Of a stretch of 64,000 bases of DNA, positions 17,956 through 28,936 are shown piece by piece. The stretch comes from Reinekea blandensis MED297 (GTDB lineage Bacteria; Pseudomonadota; Gammaproteobacteria; Pseudomonadales; Natronospirillaceae), in the NCBI RefSeq assembly GCF_000153185.1, contig NZ_CH724149.1:1025262-1089261 (forward strand). The letters run 5' to 3'. The position numbers and the translations under genes were made by a program. Below the pieces are notes generated by a model that searched no databases, had not been told where the DNA came from, and saw nothing but the letters and a program-made list of their open reading frames with translations. Position 1 is the stretch's first letter; the number at the start of each line of letters is the position of its first letter.

Positions 17956-18603
17956 ATGACTCAAACTGAACAGGCATACCATCATTTGCTGGAAGCCATT
18001 GTTAAAGGCGACATTTTACCGGGTACCCGGTTGCGCGAAGCTGACCTCAGCCGCGAACTGGGGTTGGGTCGTGGACCTTTGCGCGACGCCTTGCATCGGC
18101 TGGAAAGCCGGAAAATGGTTAATAAAGTCCCACACGTCGGTGCCCAGGTGGTGGACTTTAATCCGGTAGAAATGATTGAAATTTATGAACTGCGTGAGCG
18201 GCTCGAAGGCATGGCGTGCGAACTGGCCGCAGAACGGATGTCAGACGATGACCTTGCCGCATTGGGCGAGTTGTTGACCACGCATCGCCAGTTCGTCGAA
18301 AAGCACAGTGGCGAAGCCTACATTCAGCAGGACACGGACCTGGATTTTCACTTCCACATTATTCAGGGCGCCGGAAATTCCTGGTTAACACAGTTGCTGT
18401 GCGATGAACTGTATCATCGGGTGCGCATGTATCGGTATCAGTCCGCACATCAGAAAGCCCGGCCTGAACGTGCCATGAAAGAACATACTCAGATTTTCGA
18501 AGCCCTCAGTAATCGAGACGGCGAGCTGGCGGCTATGTTAATGCGACGCCACATTGCAACGGCTCGGGAAAACCTCATTCGCTACATCGCAAACACACAA
18601 TAA
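17956..18603 (+). CDS. GntR-family regulator of the propionate operon
   Basis: 215-residue FadR/FCD-type GntR regulator. The N-terminal winged helix holds ILPGTRLREADLSRELGLGRGPLRDALHRLE; the C-terminal FCD domain (about 75-210) has EIYELRERLEGMACELAAERM and a His-rich HFHIIQGAGN metal-site region. It is the first gene of the prpBC-acnD-prpF operon, 12 bp before prpB, so it most likely controls that operon in response to a methylcitrate-cycle intermediate. The ATG has no good ribosome site: the nearest purine stretch, TTAGG, ends 15 nt upstream, and an operator-like palindrome intervenes. It is not the sigma-54-type PrpR of enterobacteria. Confidence 0.88.
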   Translation: MTQTEQAYHHLLEAIVKGDILPGTRLREADLSRELGLGRGPLRDALHRLESRKMVNKVPHVGAQVVDFNPVEMIEIYELRERLEGMACELAAERMSDDDLAALGELLTTHRQFVEKHSGEAYIQQDTDLDFHFHIIQGAGNSWLTQLLCDELYHRVRMYRYQSAHQKARPERAMKEHTQIFEALSNRDGELAAMLMRRHIATARENLIRYIANTQ

Positions 18604-18615
18604 TGGAGAGCCGCT

Positions 18616-19485
18616 ATGAGCGCAGGTAAAGCCTTCCGACAAGCCCTGAAAGATCACACACCGTTACCAATTGTTGGCACTGTCAACGCTTACAGTGCCA
18701 TGCTGGCAGAGCGAGCCGGTCATGCCGCCATTTATCTGTCCGGAGGCGGTGTTGCAAACTCCTCGTTCGGTCTGCCTGACCTTGGTGTGACCTCCATGAA
18801 CGACGTTGTCGAAGATGCGCGCAGAATTACCGCCGCCTGCGATTTGCCGTTGCTGGTGGACATTGATACGGGTTGGGGCGGCGCTTTTAACATTGCCCGG
18901 ACCATCATGGAAATGGAACGAGCTGGTGTTGCGGCCGTGCATATTGAAGATCAGGTGGCGCAGAAACGTTGTGGTCATCGCCCGAACAAAGAGATCGTCA
19001 GCCAGGATGAGATGGTCGATCGGGTGAAAGCCGCCGTTGATGCCCGTAAAGATGATCAGTTTTTTATCATGGCGCGCACTGACGCTTTCCAGCAGGAAGG
19101 CCTGCAGGCGGCCGTTGAACGAGCCAATGCCTGTGTTGAAGCCGGTGCTGATGGCATTTTTGCCGAAGCCGTGCACACGCTAGAAGATTATCGTGCATTC
19201 ACCGACGCATTGAACGTCCCGGTATTGGCCAACATTACCGAGTTTGGTCAGACGCCTCTGTTTAATCAGCAGGAGTTGGCTGACGCGGGTTGCGCCATGG
19301 TGTTGTATCCGTTGAGTGCGTTCCGGGCGATGAGTCAGGCGGCTCTTAACGTTTATCAGCACATCAAACGAGATGGCGATCAAAAAGCCGTTGTCGATTC
19401 CATGCAAACCCGAATGGATCTCTACGATGTGCTGAACTACCACGATTTTGAAGAAAAACTCGATGCCTTATTTGCCAAAAAATAA
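18616..19485 (+). CDS. prpB: 2-methylisocitrate lyase
   Basis: Cleaves 2-methylisocitrate to pyruvate and succinate, the last step of the methylcitrate cycle for propionyl-CoA disposal. 289 residues, usual length. It shows an ICL/PEPM-type barrel with VDIDTGWGG metal-binding Asp residues, [19 protein letters not shown] carrying the catalytic Cys near 120, and MARTDAF. GGAG lies 7 nt before the ATG. It is followed after 88 bp by prpC. Confidence 0.96.
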   Translation: MSAGKAFRQALKDHTPLPIVGTVNAYSAMLAERAGHAAIYLSGGGVANSSFGLPDLGVTSMNDVVEDARRITAACDLPLLVDIDTGWGGAFNIARTIMEMERAGVAAVHIEDQVAQKRCGHRPNKEIVSQDEMVDRVKAAVDARKDDQFFIMARTDAFQQEGLQAAVERANACVEAGADGIFAEAVHTLEDYRAFTDALNVPVLANITEFGQTPLFNQQELADAGCAMVLYPLSAFRAMSQAALNVYQHIKRDGDQKAVVDSMQTRMDLYDVLNYHDFEEKLDALFAKK

Positions 19486-19573
19486 GCATTGAGCAAAGCC
19501 GGTAGCGTCAAAAACAACAGCAATGAGAACGTCACCGGTTCCAGTATAAGAAAACAAGAATAAGGAGAGTACT

Positions 19574-20698
19574 ATGGTAGCCAAGTCTACGAATACCGCG
19601 GGGCTACGCGGTCAGGTCGCGGGCGACACCGCCTTATGTACCGTAGGTCAGTCCGGCAGCGGTTTGACCTATTGCGGTTATGACATTGCCGATCTCGCAG
19701 AACACGCGAGTTTTGAAGAAGTAGCGTTCCTGTTGCAATACGGTGAACTGCCGACTTCGCAGGAACTGTCCAGCTATCACGAACAACTTCAGGCCAAGCG
19801 AGAACTGCCAACTGCGGTATGCGAGATACTGGAGCGTATACCGAAAGATGCTCACCCAATGGATGTGATGCGCACGGGTTGTTCAGCACTGGGCACCATT
19901 GAGCAGGAAATGAGCTTCGACGAGCAGGATGATCACATCGTAAACATGCTCGCTAAGTTTCCCGGCATTATGGCGTACTGGTATCACTTTCACTTCAACG
20001 GCCAGCGCATAGCCACCACATCGGATGGACAATCGATTGCTGAGCACTGGTTGGCGCTACTGACTCAGAAGTCACCAGAGTCGCTTCATATCGATACCAT
20101 GCACGCCTCGTTGATTCTGTACGCGGAACATGAGTTTAACGCGTCGACGTTTGCTGCCCGTGTTGCTGCGAGCACGTTGACGGATATCTACAGCGCGGTT
20201 ACCGCTGCCATCGGTACGCTGCGAGGACCACTGCATGGTGGAGCAAACGAAGCGGCCATGGCACTAATCAGTTCTTTTGAATCGCCAGACGATGCGGAAC
20301 AGAAGCTGATGGGGATGCTTGAACGCAAAGATAAAATCATGGGCTTTGGTCACGCGGTTTACCGCACCAGTGACCCACGAAACGTTGTGATTAAGCAATG
20401 GTCTAAAAAAATCTCGGAGGCCGTCGGGGATACCCGGCTATACGACATCTCTGAACGTTGCGAAAAAGTGATGTGGAGAGAAAAAGAACTGTTTCCAAAT
20501 GCCGACTTCTATCATGCATCGACTTACCACCATATGGGCATCCCAACCGATTTGTTCACGCCCATCTTTGTGATGTCACGAGTCTCCGGATGGACAGCCC
20601 ATATTAAAGAGCAACGTGCCAATAACCGCATCATCCGACCCAGTGCCGGTTACGTTGGTGCCGAGCCGCGCGCCTTTGTTGCTTTGGATGATCGATAA
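19574..20698 (+). CDS. prpC: 2-methylcitrate synthase
   Basis: Condenses propionyl-CoA with oxaloacetate. 374 residues, the length of PrpC rather than the longer type I citrate synthase. Active-site segments GPLHGGANEAAM, GFGHAVYRTSDPR and the C-terminal ASTYHHMGIPTDLFTPIFV are visible. AAGGAG precedes the ATG. acnD starts 12 bp downstream. Citrate synthase activity is a known side reaction of the family, but operon context fixes the role. Confidence 0.96.
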   Translation: MVAKSTNTAGLRGQVAGDTALCTVGQSGSGLTYCGYDIADLAEHASFEEVAFLLQYGELPTSQELSSYHEQLQAKRELPTAVCEILERIPKDAHPMDVMRTGCSALGTIEQEMSFDEQDDHIVNMLAKFPGIMAYWYHFHFNGQRIATTSDGQSIAEHWLALLTQKSPESLHIDTMHASLILYAEHEFNASTFAARVAASTLTDIYSAVTAAIGTLRGPLHGGANEAAMALISSFESPDDAEQKLMGMLERKDKIMGFGHAVYRTSDPRNVVIKQWSKKISEAVGDTRLYDISERCEKVMWREKELFPNADFYHASTYHHMGIPTDLFTPIFVMSRVSGWTAHIKEQRANNRIIRPSAGYVGAEPRAFVALDDR

Positions 20699-20710
20699 GC
20701 AGGAGTCTTT

Positions 20711-23326
20711 ATGAACACTGATTTCCGAAAACCGCTGCCAGGTACTGAACTTGAGTTCTTTGATGCCGAAGTCGCCGTCAATGCGCTTTCTGCCGGTGCC
20801 TGGGCAGAGCTGCCCTACACCTCAAAGGTGCTTGCTGAACAGTTGGTTCGTCGCTGTGACGCTACGGATTTGAACACGGCGTTGACGCAACTGATTGAAC
20901 GACGTCGTGACCAGGATTTTCCGTGGTACCCAGCGCGTGTGGTGTGCCACGACATACTCGGGCAAACGGCTCTGGTGGATCTGGCCGGGCTTCGGGATGC
21001 GATTGCACAACGTGGAGGTGATCCGGCAGCAGTTAACCCGGTGGTGCCGACGCAGCTGATTGTGGATCACTCCCTGGCGGTGGAACACGCCGGCTTTGAA
21101 GCGGATGCCTTTGATAAGAATCGTGCGATTGAAGAGCGTCGCAATGAAGATCGGTTTCATTTTATTGAATGGACCAAGACCGCTTTTAAAAACGTCGATG
21201 TGATTCCGGCCGGGAACGGCATCATGCACCAGATTAACCTGGAGAAAATGTCACCGGTCGTTCAACAACGCGATGGTGTGGCGTTTCCGGATACCTGTGT
21301 CGGAACCGATTCGCATACCCCGCATGTCGATGCCCTGGGTGTGATTGCCATTGGCGTGGGTGGGTTAGAAGCTGAAACTGTTATGTTGGGACGCCCATCG
21401 ATGATGCGGTTGCCCGACATTGTCGGTGTGGAACTGACGGGTAAGCGACAGCCCGGTATTACGGCAACAGACATTGTGTTGGCTTTGACGGAGTTTTTGC
21501 GTAAAGAGCGGGTTGTCTCCGCCTATCTGGAGTTCTACGGCGAGGGCGCTCGGGATCTGACCATTGGCGATCGCGCCACCATTTCTAACATGACGCCGGA
21601 GTTTGGTGCCTCGGCAGGCCTGTTTTATATCGACGAACAAACGCTGGATTATCTGACCCTGACCGGCCGTGAACCTGAGCAGGTCGCGTTGGTTGAAACT
21701 TATGCCAAGCAGATGGGGCTTTGGGCCGATGCGATGACGGGGGCTCGCTATGAGCGTGTCTTAACTTTTGATTTGTCATCGGTGGAGCGCACGATGGCCG
21801 GCCCCTCGAACCCACATCGCCGATTACCTACGCGCTCGCTGGCAACCGAAGGACCGGCGACCGGTTTGGAACTGGCACGACAACAGGAAGCCGATGGATT
21901 GCTGCCGGATGGTGCGGTCATCATCGCAGCCATTACGTCCTGCACAAACACATCCAATCCACGCAACGTTGTTGCCGCCGGGTTGCTGGCCAAAAAAGCC
22001 AATGAACTGGGGTTGATTCGAAAACCGTGGGTTAAGTCATCTTTTGCGCCCGGTTCACGAGTGGCGCGTCTGTATCTTGAAGAAGCCGGGTTGCTGTCGG
22101 AGCTGGAATCACTGGGCTTTGGAATCGTCGCCTATGCCTGTACAACCTGTAATGGCATGAGTGGCGCACTGGATCCGGTCATCCAACAGGAGATCATCGA
22201 CCGCGATCTTTATGCCACGGCCGTACTCTCAGGAAACCGTAACTTTGACGGTCGCATCCACCCTTACGCTAAACAGGCGTTTTTGGCGTCACCGCCGTTG
22301 GTCGTTGCCTATGCCTTGGCTGGCACCGTGCGGTTTGATATTGAACGGGATATTCTCGGGCAGGATGCACAAGGGCGCGATATCCGGCTGGCGGACCTGT
22401 GGCCGAGTGATGAAGAAATCGATGACATAGTGCAGCGCTTTGTGAAACCGCAACAGTTTCGTGATGTGTACATTCCGATGTTTGATCTCGACCGGACCGA
22501 CACTGACACCGACCCTCTATACCCATGGCGGGAAAAGAGCACCTATATCCGGCGCCCGCCCTACTGGGAAGGGGCATTGGCTAAACCCAGAACGCTCACG
22601 GGGATGCGTCCGTTAGCGGTTCTCGGAGACAACATCACCACCGACCACCTGTCACCGTCGAACGCAATACTGGCGGACAGTGCCGCCGGTGAGTATCTGG
22701 CGAGCATGGGATTGCCTGAAGAAGATTTTAATTCTTACGCCACGCATCGTGGCGATCATCTGACTGCGCAACGTGCCACCTTTGCTAACCCGAAACTGTT
22801 GAATGAAATGTGTCGGAACGAACAGGGTGAGATCATTCAAGGCTCACTCGCCCGATTGGAACCTGAAGGTAAAACCCTGCGCATGTGGGAAACCATTGAG
22901 TCGTACATGAACCGGGGACAGAACCTGATTATTGTCGCCGGCGCTGATTATGGTCAGGGTTCGTCGCGGGACTGGGCGGCCAAAGGGGTTCGGCTGGCCG
23001 GCGTTGAAGTCATCGTCGCTGAAGGTTTTGAGCGCATTCATCGCACCAATTTAGTGGGCATGGGCGTTTTACCATTGCAGTTCCGAGAGGGTGATACTCG
23101 CCATACTTATGGTATCGATGGCACAGAGACCTTTGATGTGATCGGGGACATCACTCCCGGCGCGTGGTTAACCTTGGTCATTCATCGGCAGCAGGGTGAT
23201 CGGGTGGACGTTCCCGTCATCTGCCGTCTTGACACGGCCGAAGAGGTTAGGGTGTATTCTGCCGGTGGTGTATTACAACGTTTCGCGGAAGATTTTTTAT
23301 CGGATAACGAACAGGTGAGTGCATGA
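20711..23326 (+). CDS. acnD: Fe/S-dependent 2-methylisocitrate dehydratase
   Basis: Aconitase-family enzyme that dehydrates 2-methylcitrate to 2-methyl-trans-aconitate; it replaces PrpD and works with PrpF. 871 residues. Cluster cysteines lie in AAITSCTNTSNPRN and YACTTCNGMSG; the C-terminal swivel domain has LGDNITTDHLSPSNAI and GADYGQGSSRDWAAKG. Its last four bases overlap the prpF start (ATGA), suggesting translational coupling. Confidence 0.96.
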   Translation: MNTDFRKPLPGTELEFFDAEVAVNALSAGAWAELPYTSKVLAEQLVRRCDATDLNTALTQLIERRRDQDFPWYPARVVCHDILGQTALVDLAGLRDAIAQRGGDPAAVNPVVPTQLIVDHSLAVEHAGFEADAFDKNRAIEERRNEDRFHFIEWTKTAFKNVDVIPAGNGIMHQINLEKMSPVVQQRDGVAFPDTCVGTDSHTPHVDALGVIAIGVGGLEAETVMLGRPSMMRLPDIVGVELTGKRQPGITATDIVLALTEFLRKERVVSAYLEFYGEGARDLTIGDRATISNMTPEFGASAGLFYIDEQTLDYLTLTGREPEQVALVETYAKQMGLWADAMTGARYERVLTFDLSSVERTMAGPSNPHRRLPTRSLATEGPATGLELARQQEADGLLPDGAVIIAAITSCTNTSNPRNVVAAGLLAKKANELGLIRKPWVKSSFAPGSRVARLYLEEAGLLSELESLGFGIVAYACTTCNGMSGALDPVIQQEIIDRDLYATAVLSGNRNFDGRIHPYAKQAFLASPPLVVAYALAGTVRFDIERDILGQDAQGRDIRLADLWPSDEEIDDIVQRFVKPQQFRDVYIPMFDLDRTDTDTDPLYPWREKSTYIRRPPYWEGALAKPRTLTGMRPLAVLGDNITTDHLSPSNAILADSAAGEYLASMGLPEEDFNSYATHRGDHLTAQRATFANPKLLNEMCRNEQGEIIQGSLARLEPEGKTLRMWETIESYMNRGQNLIIVAGADYGQGSSRDWAAKGVRLAGVEVIVAEGFERIHRTNLVGMGVLPLQFREGDTRHTYGIDGTETFDVIGDITPGAWLTLVIHRQQGDRVDVPVICRLDTAEEVRVYSAGGVLQRFAEDFLSDNEQVSA

Positions 23327-24504
23327 CGGGTCTACGACAGCAACAGATTCGCGCCACCTATATGCGTGGAGGTACCAGCAAAGGCGTCTTTTTTTGTCTG
23401 GATGATTTGCCGGCTTCCGCACAGGTTCCGGGTACTGAACGCGACCAACTTATGCTCCGGGTTATCGGCTCTCCTGACCCCTATCAGAAGCATACCGATG
23501 GCATGGGTGGCGCAACATCCAGCACCAGCAAAGTGGTCATTCTCTCGACGGCAGAAGATGAACAGCACGATGTGAACTATCTGTTCGGTCAGGTCAGTAT
23601 CGATCAGCCGGCCGTCGATTGGAGCGGTAACTGCGGCAACCTGACGGCGGCAGTCGGCAGTTTTGCGATCGAGCAGGGGTTGATTCCCAAAACGCGGATT
23701 CCGGATCAAGGTGTCGCCGAGGTTCGGATATGGCAACAGAATATTCAGAAAACCATCGTTGCCTATGTGCCCATTGCGAATGGCGAGGTTGTCGAAACCG
23801 GGGATTTTTATTTGGATGGCGTTACCTTTCCATCCGCTGAAATCCCCATTGAGTTTCTCGATCCGGCTGATGGCGAAGGCGCTTTGTTTCCGACCGGACA
23901 TCGGGTGGATGTACTGGAGGTTCCGACTGACATTGCAGAGACGGGCCGTGTTGATGCCACGTTGATTAATGCCGGTATTCCCACCATTTTTGTGCGTGCT
24001 GAAGACATCGGTTTCCGGGGCGATGAACATCAGGCTGATATCAATCAGGACCCCACCAAGTTGGCTCGTTTGGAAACCTTGCGAGCCCTTGGTGCTCTGA
24101 AAATGGGTTTGATTCAAAACCTTGATGAAGCCAAGAGTCGGGCTCACACGCCAAAAATTGCATTCGTCGCATCCGCGAGCGATTACGTCAGTGCCTCGGG
24201 TCAGTCTATCGCTGCTACCGATATCGATTTGCAGGTCCGGGCCGTATCAATGGGTAAGTTACATCACGCCATGATGGGCACTGCCGCTGTAGCGATCGCT
24301 GCAGCATCCGTGATTCCGGGCACATTGGTGAACGAGGCCGCCGGTTCGGGCGAGCGCGACAGTGTCGTCTTCGGGCATCCCTCAGGCACGCTTCGGGTCG
24401 GTGCGGTGGTGCATCGTGATGGTGATCAATGGCAGGTGGAGCGTGTTCGGATGAGTCGAAGTGCACGTTTACTCATGACCGGTACGATTCGTGTTCCGGG
24501 TTAA
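23323..24504 (+). CDS. prpF: 2-methylaconitate cis-trans isomerase
   Basis: Converts the AcnD product to the isomer that aconitase can hydrate. 393 residues with the DAP-epimerase-like PrpF fold; characteristic segments are IRATYMRGGTSKGVFF at the N-terminus and DWSGNCGNLTAAVGSFAIE. It is translationally coupled to acnD by a 4-bp overlap and ends the operon. Downstream, a short inverted repeat near 24527-24543 lacks a T tract, so no clear terminator is seen. Confidence 0.96.
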   Translation: MTGLRQQQIRATYMRGGTSKGVFFCLDDLPASAQVPGTERDQLMLRVIGSPDPYQKHTDGMGGATSSTSKVVILSTAEDEQHDVNYLFGQVSIDQPAVDWSGNCGNLTAAVGSFAIEQGLIPKTRIPDQGVAEVRIWQQNIQKTIVAYVPIANGEVVETGDFYLDGVTFPSAEIPIEFLDPADGEGALFPTGHRVDVLEVPTDIAETGRVDATLINAGIPTIFVRAEDIGFRGDEHQADINQDPTKLARLETLRALGALKMGLIQNLDEAKSRAHTPKIAFVASASDYVSASGQSIAATDIDLQVRAVSMGKLHHAMMGTAAVAIAAASVIPGTLVNEAAGSGERDSVVFGHPSGTLRVGAVVHRDGDQWQVERVRMSRSARLLMTGTIRVPG

Positions 24505-24630
24505 TGGTTGTCGTTGTTTGGTTTAATTCAACAGACTGTTGAGTAATCTGGGCTTGAGTTTTTGCGTGCCGTGAATAAGGTTCTCTCACGGTAACGCCAC
24601 CAATTGTGCAGAAAAACTCAGGAGTCTCAG

Positions 24631-25242
24631 ATGATCACTGCCACCGAAGCCCTCGATCGATTAAAAACCGGCAATCGCCGATTTGTCGAGGGACGCTCGT
24701 TATTTTCCGAAATGGTCAACGAGCAACGGCGGGAGAAACTGGTCACCGGGCAAAACCCCTGGGCCGTGATTCTGGGTTGCAGTGACTCCCGAGCGCCTGC
24801 AGAAATTCTGTTCGACTTAGGGTTGGGCGATTTGTTTGTGATTCGGGTGGCCGGCAATGTCGTGGCTCCATCGGGTGTGGGCAGTATCGAGTTTGCGGTT
24901 GAATCCTACGGTACGCCGTTGGTGGTCGTGCTTGGGCATACGAACTGTGGTGCGATTCAAGCGACATTGGACACACTCGCCCATCCGGAACAGGCCCCCT
25001 CGACCAATCTGAACTCCATTGTTTCTCGCATACGTCCGTCTGTTGAAACGCTGATGGAAACCGACCTGGTGGATCAACCTGAAACGCTGGCGGTGAAAGC
25101 CATGCGGGCCAATGTTCGCACGTCGGTGAGTCAGATTCGTCATTCCTCTCCCATGCTTGAACAGCGTGTACAGAGCGGTCGACTCAAAGTCGTCGGCGCG
25201 CAATACTCTCTCGCTTCGGGCGAAGTCGAGTTTTTTTGCTGA
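24631..25242 (+). CDS. Beta-class carbonic anhydrase
   Basis: Interconverts CO2 and bicarbonate. Zinc-site motifs CSDSRAPAEILFD (first Cys and Asp-Arg dyad) and GHTNCGAI (His and second Cys) are intact, with DLFVIRVAGNVV between them. The ATG at 24631 has AGGAG ending 6 nt upstream and gives 203 residues; an upstream in-frame TTG at 24604 has no such support. No signal peptide is visible. It stands alone between the prp operon and the chemoreceptor gene. Confidence 0.93.
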   Translation: MITATEALDRLKTGNRRFVEGRSLFSEMVNEQRREKLVTGQNPWAVILGCSDSRAPAEILFDLGLGDLFVIRVAGNVVAPSGVGSIEFAVESYGTPLVVVLGHTNCGAIQATLDTLAHPEQAPSTNLNSIVSRIRPSVETLMETDLVDQPETLAVKAMRANVRTSVSQIRHSSPMLEQRVQSGRLKVVGAQYSLASGEVEFFC

Positions 25243-25344
25243 TCTCTCTCCAATCCGGCTAAAAACTTCAGCGGACTCAAGTTGGCTATAAAACAGTCGA
25301 TATGAGCTATAGTCAGTTGTTAACTGGTCAACTTGGAGATGATG

Positions 25345-27348
25345 ATGTCCTTTCTTAAGCGTCTGAAGGTGTCTCACGCCCTGATTTTGTCAACACTGTT
25401 GCCTATGTTGGTGGCCGTGGTTCTGCTCGTAATCCTGTTGTTTGAGTTGAACGATCGCGTCCGCAGTGCACGGCTAGTCGAAGACATCGTGACTGTTTCG
25501 GAACTGTTTGATGCCGTGGCCCATAATCATGCTGTGGAACGAGGGCTCACCGCCGGTTTTCTCGGCAGCAATGGCGCCAATGGCCGGGATCGGGTTAACA
25601 CACAGCGAGCGGTTGCCGATCAGGCGTCTGTTGCCTTGTTGGAGTTTGATACGCAGCAATTGCAGACCTTTTCTGCCGAAGAGTTTGAGGCGTTAGTCGA
25701 GCCCATCCGCGAGCAGTTGGCGGAGAAATCGAGCGTGCGCAACGCAGTGGATCAACTGTCCCCCGACAATGGGGCTTTCGCTTTTTACAGTGAGCTGAAT
25801 CGCCGCGCCCTGACGGCAATTGGACGCCTTGGTGTGCAGATTACGAACGCCGAAGATGGGGTACTGATGGACTCCCGTTTGCAGCTACTGTGGATGAAAG
25901 AACGGGCCGGGCAGTATCGTGGTGCACTGAATGGCATTTTCAGTTCCGGGCAGACCAATGCAATGCGGAAACAAGCCGTGTCCGGTTACATTGCGGACGA
26001 GGCGAACCGCTTAGAGGTTTTTCTTTCCGAAGCCCGACCTGCTGATGCTGATGCGTTACGTCAGTTGCGATCCAGTCCCACCTGGACACAGGTCGCCAAT
26101 GCGACCGAAGCCTTTCAGTCGGCGGAAGATCTGACCAACATTCAGGGGCCGCAGAACTGGTTTGAAATGGCGACTCAGCGCATAGGCGATATCAAAGCGC
26201 TCAGTGATCGCATCGGATCGGATCTGGTTTCACAGGCGCAAGTGCATACCAGTGAGGCCTTGTGGCTCAGAAATGGCCTGGTGGTGTTATTCCTGGTGGT
26301 GATGTTGCCAGTCCTTTGGCTGGGACGAAAGGTGCGCCAGTCCATCACACAGCGTGTCGATGCCATTCAACAGTTTCTGGATAATGTGTCTGATCAGAAG
26401 TCATTTGATCATCTTCTTGAAGACGATGCTCACGATGAAATCAGTCAGATTGTTCGTGCCCTGAACGCTCACGTACAGGAAATCAGCCGATCGTTGATGC
26501 AGATTCAGGAGCAGGCACTCTCGTCGAGCCATGTCGTGGACTCCATCCGAGAGAACAGCGTGCACATTCTGGATGACGCACGGGCGCAATATGGCAACAC
26601 CGATCAGATTGCGACGGCTATGGCTGAAATGTCTCAAACCAGCCATGTCATTGCTTCCGATATGCAAATGGCGGCCGAAGAAACGAAGACCGTGCAGGAA
26701 CATGGCCAGCAAGGCTCGGCGAGAATCACGCAGATTACCAAATCCATGGGTGAACTGGATGAAGAAATTAATCAGACGTTTCGTATTGTTGAAGAGGTGT
26801 CTGAGAAAACGTCGGGAATTAATCAGATTCTTCAGACCATTGAATCGATTGCCGAGCAAACCAATCTGTTGGCATTGAACGCCGCTATTGAGGCCGCCCG
26901 TGCGGGTGAACAGGGTCGGGGTTTTGCCGTGGTTGCCGATGAAGTTCGCTCTCTGGCCAGTCGCACTCAAGGCTCAACAGTTGAAATTCGCGAGATGATT
27001 GAAGGTTTGCTGGAAAGTAGCGGTCGTGCCATCCGTTCCATGGATCATTGCAAGGCGTTAACCGATTCCACCGCCTCCAAAGTGACGGAAAACTCGGAAA
27101 TGATCCAGGAGTTGTTCCGATCGGTGGATCGGCTGAATGAGTCCATTGAAAAAGTCGCCACGGCCGCGGAGGAGCAGTCACAGGTGTCCGAGGACATCAA
27201 CCGTAATGTGCAACGTGTCGCGGATGGCTCACAGACCATTCTGGAAGCGACCGAAAACAATGATCGGTCGGTGGCTGACCTGGTCAGTGGCTTTGCTGAT
27301 GTGAATCGTGAGATTTCTCAATACCGACTACAGCGGGACTCCGAATAG
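25345..27348 (+). CDS. Methyl-accepting chemotaxis protein with NIT sensor domain
   Basis: 667 residues. An N-terminal membrane segment ([21 protein letters not shown]) is followed by a periplasmic region (about 35-300) whose [20 protein letters not shown] matches the NIT (nitrate/nitrite sensing) helical domain pattern. A second membrane segment near 310-330 ([18 protein letters not shown]), a HAMP-like region and an MCP signalling domain follow. The signalling tip [21 protein letters not shown] is intact. GGAG lies 6 nt before the chosen ATG. There is no CheB/CheR pentapeptide at the C-terminus. NIT domains bind nitrate or nitrite in characterised proteins; that ligand is inferred here. Confidence 0.88.
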   Translation: MSFLKRLKVSHALILSTLLPMLVAVVLLVILLFELNDRVRSARLVEDIVTVSELFDAVAHNHAVERGLTAGFLGSNGANGRDRVNTQRAVADQASVALLEFDTQQLQTFSAEEFEALVEPIREQLAEKSSVRNAVDQLSPDNGAFAFYSELNRRALTAIGRLGVQITNAEDGVLMDSRLQLLWMKERAGQYRGALNGIFSSGQTNAMRKQAVSGYIADEANRLEVFLSEARPADADALRQLRSSPTWTQVANATEAFQSAEDLTNIQGPQNWFEMATQRIGDIKALSDRIGSDLVSQAQVHTSEALWLRNGLVVLFLVVMLPVLWLGRKVRQSITQRVDAIQQFLDNVSDQKSFDHLLEDDAHDEISQIVRALNAHVQEISRSLMQIQEQALSSSHVVDSIRENSVHILDDARAQYGNTDQIATAMAEMSQTSHVIASDMQMAAEETKTVQEHGQQGSARITQITKSMGELDEEINQTFRIVEEVSEKTSGINQILQTIESIAEQTNLLALNAAIEAARAGEQGRGFAVVADEVRSLASRTQGSTVEIREMIEGLLESSGRAIRSMDHCKALTDSTASKVTENSEMIQELFRSVDRLNESIEKVATAAEEQSQVSEDINRNVQRVADGSQTILEATENNDRSVADLVSGFADVNREISQYRLQRDSE

Positions 27349-27364
27349 TGACGCATTAAGGCGC

Positions 27365-27607
27365 TTATCGACGTGGAACCCAGAGTCCTGCTTCGGTTAG
27401 CTCTGCATGTTCCAGTTGAAAGGTCAGTACTAACCACAACAGGACCCCCAAACCAAACAGTGTGATCAGAACGAAAACACCTCGCAGCAGGTGTCCAAGC
27501 AGCGCCACGAATCGGGATCGCTTGGGCTCCGGTTGCTGGAACAGTGATTGAATGAACTGAAACGACTCACTGAAGTGGCGGGGATCTCGCGGATCACGTG
27601 CTGGCAT
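27365..27607 (-). CDS. Small single-pass membrane protein, unknown
   Basis: 80 residues from the ATG at 27607, which has GGAG 8 nt upstream; a longer reading to 27682 lacks this support. The N-terminal half is polar (PARDPRDPRHFSESFQFIQ), then one strong membrane segment (LLRGVFVLITLFGLGVLLWLV) and a short tail. I do not recognise the family. It is convergent with the chemoreceptor gene, with 16 bp between stops. Confidence 0.6.
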   Translation of the reverse strand: MPARDPRDPRHFSESFQFIQSLFQQPEPKRSRFVALLGHLLRGVFVLITLFGLGVLLWLVLTFQLEHAELTEAGLWVPRR

Positions 27608-27833
27608 CGTTAAGTCTCCACAAATCCATTTATTGCAAAGTGTAGCCGTGATCAAACCACGGTTAAGCGATCGGGTTTTCATTTTTAACCTTGAATCGCG
27701 TTTTGCGGAACTTTGACTACACTGGGTGGTCGGAAAATAGTCAGAAAATGGCTGTTTTGTAGTTTACTTTCATATATTTACTTGATTCAGGGCAATTAAA
27801 GGCGGGTAACCGGTTGACCTTTGGCGGTAATTT

Positions 27834-27848
27834 TGTAATTTTACTACG
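27834..27848 (+). promoter_or_regulatory. HexR operator upstream of gapA
   Basis: TGTAATTTTACTACG matches 14 of 15 positions of TGTARTWWWAYTACA, 45 bp upstream of the gapA start. A weaker half-match (TGTAGTTTAC) lies near 27758. HexR control of gapA is known in other Gammaproteobacteria; binding here is inferred. Confidence 0.7.
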
Positions 27849-27859
27849 TAACAGCTTAA

Positions 27860-28888
<1,029 letters not shown>

Positions 28889-28908
28889 TCCGCTACATTG
28901 TTCGTAAG

Positions 28909-28936
28909 AAACCGCGCTTAGGCGCGGTTTTTTTTG
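28909..28936 (+). terminator. Rho-independent terminator of gapA
   Basis: Stem AACCGCGC / GCGCGGTT with loop TTAG and an eight-T tail. The stop codon of the minus-strand EAL gene lies inside the hairpin. Confidence 0.93.

Noticed and set aside
23332..24147. A 271-residue minus-strand reading frame opposite prpF
   Set aside because: A shadow of prpF; composition and motifs belong to the plus-strand gene.
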